The notes below the pieces were generated by a model. It ran no database searches. It had not been told where the DNA came from and saw only the letters and a list, made by a program, of their open reading frames with translations. A program made the translations under genes and the position numbers. DNA of 64,000 nucleotides from Sva-07 sp963698435 (lineage in GTDB: Bacteria; Actinomycetota; Acidimicrobiia; Acidimicrobiales; Ilumatobacteraceae). Below, piece by piece: positions 36,585-43,988 of this stretch. The stretch spans positions 62,001 to 126,000 of the forward strand of contig CAVOQV010000012.1 in NCBI GenBank assembly GCA_963698435.1, read 5' to 3'. Within the stretch, counting starts at the first letter, position 1; the number at the start of each line of letters is the position of its first letter.

Positions 36585-37159
36585 AACGCGAGTACACCGA
36601 GGCTTCCGACGCGGCGCTGGTCGTGTCGATCGGTCGGTATCAGCAGGCCGCGCTGGCCGAGGCGTACCGCCGCCATGCCGGCGCGACCTTCGGGTTGGCC
36701 AAGCGTCTCCTGAACGACCATGCTCGGGCTGAGGAAGTGGTGCAGGAGGTCTTCGTCAGGCTCTGGAACGAGCCGAACCGCTACGACCCCGAGCGCGGCA
36801 CGTTGCGCAGTTTCCTGTTGGCGCACACGCACGGCCGCTCGGTCGACATGATCCGATCCGACGTGTCCCGACGGACCCGCGAGGAGAAAGAGGCGCGTGA
36901 ACAGGCAGTGGGCGGCTACGACGTCGCTCACGAGGTGTGGGACATGGCGCTCGCAGGGCACGTGCGCGAGGCGATGGAAACCTTGCAGCAGGGCGAGCGC
37001 GAGGCCATCGAGCTGGCGTACTTTGGCGGATTGACGTACAAGGAAGTGGCTGACCGGCTGGGTGAACCCGAGGGCACGGTGAAGAGTCGGATCCGTTCCG
37101 GCCTCAAACGCCTTCGGGGAGAACTCGTGCAGGCCGGTGTGACTGTGGGTGCTGATTGA
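36581..37159 (+). CDS. ECF sigma factor
   Basis: 192 residues. Region 2 spans about 25-95 (AKRLLNDHARAEEVVQEVFVRLW, then RGTLRSFLLAHTHGRSVDMIRSD) and region 4 about 130-180 (LQQGEREAIELAYFGGLTYKEVADRLGEPEGTVKSRIRSGLKRLR). It is SigK/SigL-like and pairs with the RskA-like anti-sigma gene downstream. The GTG at 36581 has no ribosome site at normal distance; a CTG at 36563 has GGAGGA just upstream and adds six residues. The promoter it recognises is not identifiable here. Confidence 0.9.
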   Translation: MKREYTEASDAALVVSIGRYQQAALAEAYRRHAGATFGLAKRLLNDHARAEEVVQEVFVRLWNEPNRYDPERGTLRSFLLAHTHGRSVDMIRSDVSRRTREEKEAREQAVGGYDVAHEVWDMALAGHVREAMETLQQGEREAIELAYFGGLTYKEVADRLGEPEGTVKSRIRSGLKRLRGELVQAGVTVGAD

Positions 37160-37172
37160 GATGGGTGGAGCG

Positions 37173-37922
37173 ATGGACGACATGACCGGTTCGACCGGTG
37201 ACACCTACGAGCTCGACGAGTTGCTCGGTGCGTATGCGCTCGACGCCGTCGATCCCGACGAGCGGCGACGAGTCGACGACTACCTGGAAGTCAACCCGCG
37301 GGCGTCAGCAGAGGTGCAGGCGCATCGCGAGGTCGCCACGATGCTCGCCTTCACGGGAATGGATGCGCCCGACGACGTGTGGGGTCGCATCACCGACGAG
37401 ATCGGCGAAGCGGCACCGCCACCGGGTCCCGAACTCGCCAAGGTGATGTCGCTCGGTGAGCATCCCCGTCGCCGTCGCATCTCGACGGTTGCGCCGTGGT
37501 TGATGTCGGCGGCTGCGGCTGCGGTGGTCATCTTCGTGGCGGTCGGGCTCGCCGACAACGCTGATGCGCCGAACGAGCCGCTGGCCAGCGCCGTCGAAGC
37601 GGCTCAGGCCGACCGCGACTCGCTCACGACGACACTGGTCGCCGAGGGGTCCGATGTGTCTGCCGACGCGATCATCGACCAGGACGGTCACGGCTACGTG
37701 CTCGCCCGAGATCTGCCGCCGTTGCCCGAGGGCCAGACGTACCAGCTCTGGGGCGTCGTCGAGGGCGGCGACGTGATCTCGCTCGGCATCTTCGGCCCGA
37801 ACCCCGAGATCGAGACGTTCACCGTCGAGGGCACCGTCGATGCGCTGGCGATCACGATCGAGCAGTACCCCGGCGTCGTCAGCAACGGCAATCCCGACGG
37901 CGCGTTCGTCGGCGCCTTCTGA
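37173..37922 (+). CDS. RskA-like anti-sigma factor
   Basis: 249 residues. An N-terminal anti-sigma domain (ELDELLGAYALDAVDPDERRRVDDYL) is followed by one membrane helix (about 104-127) and an extracytoplasmic C-terminal RskA domain with LPPLPEGQTYQLWGVVEGGDVISLGIF. It should hold the upstream sigma factor at the membrane until regulated proteolysis. ATG 37173 is chosen because GGTGGAG precedes it; ATG 37161 in the same frame is the alternative. The pair lies 13 bases apart. Confidence 0.88.
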   Translation: MDDMTGSTGDTYELDELLGAYALDAVDPDERRRVDDYLEVNPRASAEVQAHREVATMLAFTGMDAPDDVWGRITDEIGEAAPPPGPELAKVMSLGEHPRRRRISTVAPWLMSAAAAAVVIFVAVGLADNADAPNEPLASAVEAAQADRDSLTTTLVAEGSDVSADAIIDQDGHGYVLARDLPPLPEGQTYQLWGVVEGGDVISLGIFGPNPEIETFTVEGTVDALAITIEQYPGVVSNGNPDGAFVGAF

Positions 37923-37948
37923 CCTCGGGCCGGCACGCCATCGCAGCC

Positions 37949-37997
37949 CCCGAGTTGCGATGAGCGAAGCGACCGCATCTGCGCCTTTCGCTCATCG
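37949..37997. repeat. Palindromic repeat, copy 1
   Basis: 49 bp identical to copy 2. Inverted arms CGATGAGCGAA (37958-37968) and TTCGCTCATCG (37987-37997) pair perfectly around an 18-base loop. It lies just after the anti-sigma gene. Confidence 0.85.
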
Positions 37998-38009
37998 GTG
38001 GGAGTTGAA

Positions 38010-38058
38010 CCCGAGTTGCGATGAGCGAAGCGACCGCATCTGCGCCTTTCGCTCATCG
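38010..38058. repeat. Palindromic repeat, copy 2
   Basis: 49 bp identical to copy 1 and separated from it by 12 bases (unit length 61). Same 11-base inverted arms. It lies 79 bases upstream of the psuG start. Confidence 0.85.
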
Positions 38059-38137
38059 ATGACCGGGCGGCCGGGCGGACGAACCCCGTGGACGGGGTGG
38101 CGGGGCGGGCCGGGATCGGACGTCGTAGCCTGGTGGG

Positions 38138-39040
38138 GTGCTGACACCGGTGTGTTCCGAGGAAGTCCGTGTCGCGATGGGCGAACGACGTCCTGTGGTC
38201 GCCCTCGAGTCGACCATTTTCTCCCACCTCGGGCTCCCGTCGCCGCACAACCGTGAGGCACTCGAGCGGTGCACGGCGGCGGTGCGAGCCGCTGGAGCGA
38301 CACCCGCAGTCACCGCAGTGATCGACGGCGTCGTCCGGTTGGGGCTGACCGACGACGAACACGAACGGATCCTGGGACCGGCCCGCAAGGCTGCCGAGCG
38401 CGACGTCGCGGTGGCCGTCGGACAGTCCTGGGACGTCGGAGCCACAACCGTGTCGGCGTCGGTTGCGATCGCTGCAGCCGCGGGCGTGAGCGTTTTCGCA
38501 ACGGGCGGAATCGGCGGCGTTCACCGCGGCAGTGAGTTGACCGGCGACATCTCCGCCGACCTCGATGCGATCGCCTCGCATCCGGTGATCACGGTGTCGG
38601 CCGGCGCCAAGGCGTTCCTCGATCTTGCCCGAACGCTGGAGTTCCTCGAAACTGCCGGCGCCCCCGTGCTCGGATGGCGGCACGACTGGTTCCCGGCGTT
38701 CTACACGCGCTCGTCCGGACTGCCCGTGCCGCATCGCGTGGAATCGGCCGACGAGGTGGCCCGCATCTTCGCCGCCCGCAGCCGCACCGCATCGGGAATG
38801 CTCCTGACGGTACCGATCCCCGAGGCGGACGAACTCGATGCATCCGAGCTCGACGATGTGCTCGACGATGCGCTTGCCGAGTGTGCGCAAGCTGGCATCG
38901 TCGGCGCCGAGGTCACGCCGTTCGTGTTGGGTCGCATCGCGACTGCCACGGAGGGCCGGAGCGTGCCGGCGAACCTCGCGCTCGCCGAGCACAACGCCGC
39001 AGTCGCCGCCGATGTTGCCGTCGCCGTCGCCACGTACTGA
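38138..39040 (+). CDS. psuG: Pseudouridine-5'-phosphate glycosidase
   Basis: Splits pseudouridine 5'-phosphate to uracil and ribose 5-phosphate. 300 residues. VVALESTIFSHLGLPSPHN, GATTVSASVAIAAAAGV, FATGGIGGVHRG and the lysine in VSAGAKAFLDL match the family. A GTG start has TAGCCT 6 bases before it. No psuK kinase lies beside it, so the pathway may be split. It is flanked on both sides by the palindromic repeat family. Confidence 0.93.
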   Translation: MLTPVCSEEVRVAMGERRPVVALESTIFSHLGLPSPHNREALERCTAAVRAAGATPAVTAVIDGVVRLGLTDDEHERILGPARKAAERDVAVAVGQSWDVGATTVSASVAIAAAAGVSVFATGGIGGVHRGSELTGDISADLDAIASHPVITVSAGAKAFLDLARTLEFLETAGAPVLGWRHDWFPAFYTRSSGLPVPHRVESADEVARIFAARSRTASGMLLTVPIPEADELDASELDDVLDDALAECAQAGIVGAEVTPFVLGRIATATEGRSVPANLALAEHNAAVAADVAVAVATY

Positions 39041-39088
39041 CCGGTTCCGCGGGCCGCCGCGCGGGAGTTCACCGCCCGAGGCGTTCCA

Positions 39089-39130
39089 GCGATGAGCGAG
39101 ACGACCGAATACGGCAGCCTGGCTCATCGC
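39089..39130. repeat. Palindromic repeat, copy 3
   Basis: 42 bp. GCGATGAGC (39089-39097) pairs with GCTCATCGC (39122-39130). It shares the flanks and the CGA-ACGACC inner arm with copies 1, 2 and 4 but has a different centre. Confidence 0.8.
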
Positions 39131-39149
39131 AGCGGTGGAGTCGGTTCGA

Positions 39150-39191
39150 GCGATGAGCGAGACGACCACATGTGGCCGGTTGGCTCATCGC
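39150..39191. repeat. Palindromic repeat, copy 4
   Basis: 42 bp. GCGATGAGC (39150-39158) pairs with GCTCATCGC (39183-39191). It overlaps the 3' end of the minus-strand oxidoreductase and supplies its stop codon. Confidence 0.8.
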
Positions 39192-39799
39192 AATGGTGAG
39201 AGTCGACGTCCGGCGAGTCGGGTCATCCGGCGCTCGACGCGGTCCAGAAAGGTGGAGCGGTCCGCATCGGAGGCGTTGTCGATGCCGTACAGCGCCAACC
39301 ATGTGGTCCGAGCGAGCGGATGGCACATGGTCCTGAGGCTGCGGGTGAACGTCCGTTTCCCGCTCTCGCCTTCGATCATGTTGACGAACTTCGACGAGCC
39401 GTGCGTGGTCACCGCGACCAGTCGCCGCACGTTGTGCAGGCCCGGCCGGAGTCGATTCGCTCCGTCCGGCAACGTCCAGGCGACACCGTTCACCCACACC
39501 CTGTCGACCCAGCCCTTCAGCATCGCCGGCTGCCCGGACCACCACGTCGGGTAGACCAGCACCAGCACGTCGCACCACTGCAGGTCGTCGGCGTAGGAGG
39601 CGATCGCTGGATCGGTGCCGGGCACCAGGTGGTTTGCTCGCTCGGTCGCACTGAATTCCGGGTCGAAGCCGTCGGCGTACAGGTCGGTCAGGCGCACCTC
39701 GGCACCGGCCGCCGTCAATCCGGCGACGACCCGGTCACGAACGGCCGCGACGAGTGACTCGGGCGACGGGTGGCAGTACACCACGAGCGCTCGGGTCAT
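39185..39799 (-). CDS. Flavodoxin-fold NAD(P)H oxidoreductase (second of a pair)
   Basis: 204 residues. MTRALVVYCHPSPESLVAAV is the flavin-binding start; VLVLVYPTWWSGQPAMLKGWVDRV is the family core (MdaB/KefF-like quinone reductase fold). ATG overlaps the stop of the upstream paralogue (ATGA), so they are coupled. The last codons and stop lie inside palindromic repeat copy 4. Probably reduces quinones or flavin with NAD(P)H; substrate unknown. Confidence 0.87.
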   Translation of the reverse strand: MTRALVVYCHPSPESLVAAVRDRVVAGLTAAGAEVRLTDLYADGFDPEFSATERANHLVPGTDPAIASYADDLQWCDVLVLVYPTWWSGQPAMLKGWVDRVWVNGVAWTLPDGANRLRPGLHNVRRLVAVTTHGSSKFVNMIEGESGKRTFTRSLRTMCHPLARTTWLALYGIDNASDADRSTFLDRVERRMTRLAGRRLSPLR

Positions 39800-40389
39800 C
39801 GCAGCTCCGCCATCCGACGTTCGACCCGAGCGAGGAATTCCCGGCGCTGCGCCGGGGTGGAGGTGTCGACGGCATACAACCCGAGCCACGACGAGCGCAC
39901 CCGCAGCCCGCAGCTCATCCGCAGCGCACGCGTGATGACGCGTCGGCCGTTGTCGTTCACGAGCCGCACGAACGAGCGGGGCGAGCCGTACGTGGAGATG
40001 CCGACCAGGCGGCGCATCTGGCCGAGGCCCGGCCGCACCTTGTTGGTGCGCTCGTCGAGCACGAAACCGACGCCGGGGACCATCACCCGCTCGAGCCAGC
40101 CCTTGAGGATCGCGGGGAGGCCGCTCCACCACGTGGGATAGACGAACACGATCGCTTCGGCGCGCTGGACGAGCGCCGCGTGCTCGTGGACCAGCGGGTC
40201 GAGGATCGGTGAGTCGCCGTGGTACGCCTCGCGTTCCTCCGGCGTCATCGCAGCCCGAAACCCGAGGGCATACAGGTCGAACAGGATCACCTCGTGGCCG
40301 GAGGCGAGCAGACCCGCTTCGGCTCGTGCGGCCAGGGCGTGGCAGTAGCTGTCGGTCGACGGGTGGGCGACGACGACGAGGGCGAGCAC
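39796..40389 (-). CDS. Flavodoxin-fold NAD(P)H oxidoreductase (first of a pair)
   Basis: 197 residues, paralogous to the following gene along its length: LALVVVAHPSTDSYCHAL, IVFVYPTWWSGLPAILKGWLERV, RVERRMAELR. A GTG start lies one base after the TauE gene stop. The two paralogues and the permease form one minus-strand operon. Tandem duplication is the likely origin. It may be an NAD(P)H:quinone reductase. Confidence 0.87.
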   Translation of the reverse strand: MLALVVVAHPSTDSYCHALAARAEAGLLASGHEVILFDLYALGFRAAMTPEEREAYHGDSPILDPLVHEHAALVQRAEAIVFVYPTWWSGLPAILKGWLERVMVPGVGFVLDERTNKVRPGLGQMRRLVGISTYGSPRSFVRLVNDNGRRVITRALRMSCGLRVRSSWLGLYAVDTSTPAQRREFLARVERRMAELR

Positions 40390-40390
40390 G

Positions 40391-41203
40391 TCAGTCGCTC
40401 GCAGGGAGAGAGGCGGCGGGTTGTTCGACGGCCGGCGTCGACCGAAGCGACAGCAACTGGGTGATCGCCACGAACACCAGCAGCAGTGCGAACATGATGT
40501 TCGACAGGTGGTCGCTCATCCGATCGGAAATCGTGCCGCCGATGATGGCGCTGACCGCCCCGAACCCGCCGACGACCGCTGCGACTCTGATGTCGGCGTT
40601 CGCCTTCTTGCGGTTGCGGATCGTGCCCATGATCGCCGTCGGGACGATCACGGCGACCGACGTGCCCTTCGCGACGACCGGAACCATGCCGAGGATGACG
40701 ACCATCGCCGGCACCATGATCACGCCGCCACCGATTCCCAGCAGCCCGGCCAGCGTGCCGGTGAGCAGGCCGACCACGACCAGCAGCAACGCCATCGCCA
40801 CGGTGAGGTCGGAACGCCCGGTCGAGTCCGTGCTGATCGCAAGGCGCGTGGCCGTGGCGAGCACGGTGATGACGAAGACGATGATCAGCACGTTCTTCGG
40901 GATGATCTGCAGCAGTGTCGTGCCGACGATCGCACCTGCGATCGCGCCGATCGCGAGGAAGAACGCCACCACCCAGTCGACGTTGCCGTGCGAGACGTAG
41001 GTGAGCAAGCTGGCGGCTGCGATCGGCAGGGTGGCGGCAAGCGAGGTGCCGTGAGCGAGCCGTCGGTCCATCCCTGCGAGGCTCACCAAGCCTGGCACGA
41101 TGATCAGGCCCCCGCCGACGCCGAACAGCCCGCCGAGCAGCCCGGCAGCCAGGCCGACGATCACGGCCTGGCTGAACTTGACGGAACTGTGAGCGAGCGG
41201 CAC
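40391..41203 (-). CDS. TauE/SafE (DUF81) family permease
   Basis: 270 residues, about eight membrane helices. Two repeated halves carry the family signature: GLLGGLFGVGGGLIIVPGL near the start and GLLGIGGGVIMVPAMV in the middle. Family members export sulfite or organosulfur anions; the substrate here is unknown. A GTG start with TAACGT 8 bases upstream sets the operon promoter. The upstream part of the open frame (to 41,491) is antisense to nothing conserved and not used. Confidence 0.88.
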   Translation of the reverse strand: MPLAHSSVKFSQAVIVGLAAGLLGGLFGVGGGLIIVPGLVSLAGMDRRLAHGTSLAATLPIAAASLLTYVSHGNVDWVVAFFLAIGAIAGAIVGTTLLQIIPKNVLIIVFVITVLATATRLAISTDSTGRSDLTVAMALLLVVVGLLTGTLAGLLGIGGGVIMVPAMVVILGMVPVVAKGTSVAVIVPTAIMGTIRNRKKANADIRVAAVVGGFGAVSAIIGGTISDRMSDHLSNIMFALLLVFVAITQLLSLRSTPAVEQPAASLPASD

Positions 41204-41231
41204 CGGAGGCGACGTTAGGGCGGATCGGCTC

Positions 41232-41870
41232 TCACGGCGTAGTCCCTCGATCGGGTCGGGCGCGGAGGCGCTGCGCGAGCGCTCTGCGAACGGCTGGCCA
41301 GTCGTCGACCGTGAGCGCATAGGCGGCGGTGTCGCGCAGCCGGTCGACCTCGCCGGCTCGTGTCGATCGACGGTGGCGTCGCAGCACACCTTCGAACGGG
41401 GCGCCGAGTCGTTCGATGGCCTGGCGGCTCTGTTCGTTGCGGGCGTCGGTGCAGATCGCCACGCGTTGGACGTTCCACGCCTCGAAGGCATGGGTGAGCA
41501 GCAGCAGCTTCGCCTCGGTGTTGATCGGGGTTCGTTGTGCGGACGGCGACAGCCAGGTGCCGCCGATCTCGACCTCGTCGGGTGCTGTCCGCCCCAGTGG
41601 CCATGCCGGGTTCAGGAACCGGGTGCAGCCCACGACGACGCCGTCGCGGACGCGGCGCTGCACGAACGGAGCCGCCCGGTCGTGGGCGGCGTCGTCGAGC
41701 AACCAGGTGACGTACTCGGCGGCTTGGTCGCGGCCATCGGGCACCTGGGTGTAGCCGAACGTGGATCGGTCGCCGGAGCTGGCGGACGCGATCGCATCGA
41801 CGTGCTGGGGCGTCATCGGTTCCAAGGCGACGTACGTTCCGGCCAATGGGGAGACATCGAGGCGGCTCAT
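41232..41870 (-). CDS. RimJ/RimL-type GNAT acetyltransferase
   Basis: 212 residues. LAGTYVALEPMTPQHVDAI is the RimJ/L-like opening; EIGGTWLSPSAQRTPINTEAKLLLLTHAFE is the central motif and RVAICTDARNEQSRQAIERLGAPFEGVLRRHRR the acetyl-CoA end. Substrate unknown (N-terminal or small molecule). The start at 41870 is supported by family homology. It lies 28 bases upstream of the TauE start but on the same strand, so it is possibly in the same unit. Confidence 0.84.
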   Translation of the reverse strand: MSRLDVSPLAGTYVALEPMTPQHVDAIASASSGDRSTFGYTQVPDGRDQAAEYVTWLLDDAAHDRAAPFVQRRVRDGVVVGCTRFLNPAWPLGRTAPDEVEIGGTWLSPSAQRTPINTEAKLLLLTHAFEAWNVQRVAICTDARNEQSRQAIERLGAPFEGVLRRHRRSTRAGEVDRLRDTAAYALTVDDWPAVRRALAQRLRARPDRGTTP

Positions 41871-41926
41871 CGTCGTGCAGTCTGGCCGATCGGACGTCGC
41901 CGAATCGGCTGGGATACCTTGCACCG

Positions 41927-42652
41927 ATGGCCGACCCGACCGTCACGGACGACATCGCTTGCACGGACGACTTGTTCGACGCCAGCACGATCCTGCCGAG
42001 CGACCCCATCGGTGACGACGGGCAGCCGATGGAAGTCCTCCACGACCGCGAGTACCGGGTGCGGGCGTTCCGCAAGCGCGACGACCTCCTGCTGATCCGA
42101 GGAGCGGTGCGCGACCAGAAGCCGCCGGGTCTCTACATCGACATCGACCCGAATCCGATGACGATCCATCACATGCAGATCGACCTCGAGATCGCGTTCC
42201 CGACGCTCGAGATCGTCGGCGCGACCGTCGGGATCGAGACGCACCCGAGCGCGTCCTGCCCGAGCATCGAGGCGCACTACGACAAGCTCGTCGGGTTGTC
42301 GATCGCTCGCGGTTTCACCCACAAGGTGCGTGAGCTCTTCGGCGGACCACGCGGTTGCACGCACACGACGGCTCTGCTGCAGGCGATGGCCCCGGTGGCG
42401 ATCCAGTGCATGTGGTCGATGCGGGCATCGCAGGCCAAGCGTGGTGAGGCGATGCCCCAGGCGCCGACACCAGAACAGCGGGACATGGCGTGGCGGTTCA
42501 ATCTGAACACGTGCCATGTGTGGGCCGAGGACGGCGAGCAGGTGCAGCGTTTGCAGGCGGGGGGCGACTTCGAACCGCCGATCTGGGCGGCGGAGCGCAT
42601 GGTGGAGCTCGGGCTCAAGCCCGACGCCTGGCGCGAGCGGATGCAGGGCTGA
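41927..42652 (+). CDS. DUF2889 family protein
   Basis: 241 residues. The DUF2889 pattern is visible: EYRVRAFRKRDDLLLIRGAVRDQKP, HHMQIDLEIAFPTLEIVGATV, C-P-S, GLSIARGFTHKVRELFGGPRGCTHTT. Function unknown. ATG has TACCTT 6 bases upstream (leaderless type). It is followed 5 bases later by the quinone oxidoreductase. Confidence 0.85.
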   Translation: MADPTVTDDIACTDDLFDASTILPSDPIGDDGQPMEVLHDREYRVRAFRKRDDLLLIRGAVRDQKPPGLYIDIDPNPMTIHHMQIDLEIAFPTLEIVGATVGIETHPSASCPSIEAHYDKLVGLSIARGFTHKVRELFGGPRGCTHTTALLQAMAPVAIQCMWSMRASQAKRGEAMPQAPTPEQRDMAWRFNLNTCHVWAEDGEQVQRLQAGGDFEPPIWAAERMVELGLKPDAWRERMQG

Positions 42653-42657
42653 CGGCG

Positions 42658-43683
42658 GTGACGGCCAAGGTGAGCGTCACCGTCATCGAGTGTGCAGCGT
42701 TCGGACCGATCGAGGATCTGCGCGTCGTCGAGCGCGAGCCGCAACCGCTGCACGCGGGACAGGTCCGTCTTGCCGTGTCCGCGGCCGGGGTGAACTTCGT
42801 CGACGGCCTGTTCGTCGAGGGGCGATACCAGATCAAGCCGCCGGTGCCGTTCGTGCCCGGGGGAGAGGTCGTGGGACGGATCACCGAACTCGGCGCCGAC
42901 GTCGACGGCCTGGCGCTCGGCGAGCGGGTGTTCGCCAACGTCGGCCTCGGCGGCTTTGCCAGCGAGGTGGTCGTGTCGCCGAGACAGCTCGTGGCGATCC
43001 CCGACTCGTTGAGCGACGGCCAGGCCGCGACGTTCATGCAGAGCTACCTCACCGGGTGGTATGCGCTGCGGGTTCGGGCTGGCGCGTCCGCAGGCGACAC
43101 GATGCTCGTGATCGGCGCGGGAAGCGGGGTCGGGCTCGCAGCGGTCGACATCGGCGCCGCGCTCGGACTGCGGGTCATCGCCGCAGCCTCGACGCCCGAG
43201 AAGCGCGCCCTTGCCGAATCGCGCGGCGCCATGGCGACGATCGACAACTCGACGCTCGACGCTGCGGCGATCAAGGATGCCGCCAAGGCGTTCGCAGCGA
43301 CGTTCGACGATCGGGCCGACCGTGGCGGCGTCGACCTCGTGTACGACCCCGTGGGCGGCGAGGTGGGTGAGGTCGCGCTGCGAGCGTTGGGCGAGAACGG
43401 TCAATATCTCGTGATCGGTTTCGTCGCCGGCATCCCGAAGCTGCCGGCCAACCAGGTGCTCCTGCGAAATCGGCGCATCACCGGGGTTGACTGGGGTGCG
43501 TGGGTCGGCCGCAACGGTGACGCCAATCGGGCACTCCTCGCGGAGGTCGTCGAGCGGATCGCCGCCGGCGAACTCGAACCGGTCGAGCCGGTTGCGTACC
43601 CACTGCACGAGGCGGCTCGAGCGCTGCGCGACCTCGCCGACCGCAAGGTCGCGGGCAAGGTCGCCCTCGTTCCCGCTCCCTGA
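42658..43683 (+). CDS. Zinc-independent NADPH:quinone oxidoreductase family
   Basis: 341 residues, MDR fold. N-terminal GroES-like part with AAGVNFVDGLFVEGRYQ and PFVPGGEVVGRI; Rossmann part with MLVIGAGSGVGLAAVDIGAALG; DLVYDPVGG and ALRALGENGQYLVIGF. No structural-zinc cysteines, so it is the QOR type. The GTG at 42658 follows the DUF2889 stop by 5 bases; a GTG four codons later (42670) is equally possible. Substrate not known. Confidence 0.88.
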   Translation: MTAKVSVTVIECAAFGPIEDLRVVEREPQPLHAGQVRLAVSAAGVNFVDGLFVEGRYQIKPPVPFVPGGEVVGRITELGADVDGLALGERVFANVGLGGFASEVVVSPRQLVAIPDSLSDGQAATFMQSYLTGWYALRVRAGASAGDTMLVIGAGSGVGLAAVDIGAALGLRVIAAASTPEKRALAESRGAMATIDNSTLDAAAIKDAAKAFAATFDDRADRGGVDLVYDPVGGEVGEVALRALGENGQYLVIGFVAGIPKLPANQVLLRNRRITGVDWGAWVGRNGDANRALLAEVVERIAAGELEPVEPVAYPLHEAARALRDLADRKVAGKVALVPAP

Positions 43684-43743
43684 AAACCGTGGCCATCCAT
43701 TGGTGGCGATCGCAGTCCGACCTGGCAGACTGTGCGCCCACAT

Positions 43744-43820
43744 GGTGGTCATAGCTCAACAGGTAGAGCACCAGGTTGTGATCCTGGCGGTTGGGGGTTC
43801 AAGTCCCCTTGGCCACCCCA
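43744..43820 (+). tRNA. tRNA-His (GTG anticodon)
   Basis: Full cloverleaf. The acceptor GTGGTCA (43745-43751) pairs with TGGCCAC; the anticodon GTG is at 43778-43780 in a 7-base loop; the T arm GGGGTTCAAGTCCCC follows. The histidine-specific extra G-1 is encoded at 43744 opposite discriminator C73, and CCA is encoded (to 43820). Confidence 0.95.
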
Positions 43821-43879
43821 TACGCAGGCGCTGAGAGGGTGTCGGGCGAGCGATCGCTCGGTACCCTTTCTCGCCGCAA

Positions 43880-43951
43880 GCTTCTCTAGCTCAATGGCAG
43901 AGCAGTGGACTCTTAATCCATTGGTTCTGGGTTCGAATCCCAGGGGAAGCA
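43880..43951 (+). tRNA. tRNA-Lys (CTT anticodon)
   Basis: Acceptor GCTTCTC (43880-43886) pairs with GGGAAGC near 43,944-43,950; D arm AGCTCAATGGCAGAGC; anticodon loop CTCTTAA gives CTT; T arm CTGGGTTCGAATCCCAG. Discriminator A at 43951; the following bases are CCG, so CCA is not encoded, unlike the neighbouring tRNA-His. Confidence 0.93.
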
Positions 43952-43988
43952 CCGCATCGTTCCAGAGGCCCGACCCCTGCGGCACTCC

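Noticed and set aside
37949..38058. Two spaced repeats as a CRISPR array
   Set aside because: Only two copies with a 12-base spacer, internal palindromes and no cas genes; they belong to a dispersed hairpin family.
37961..39190. Short peptides read from the palindromic repeats as real genes
   Set aside because: No ribosome sites or promoters are evident and several frames lack a nearby stop of their own; kept only as a finding.
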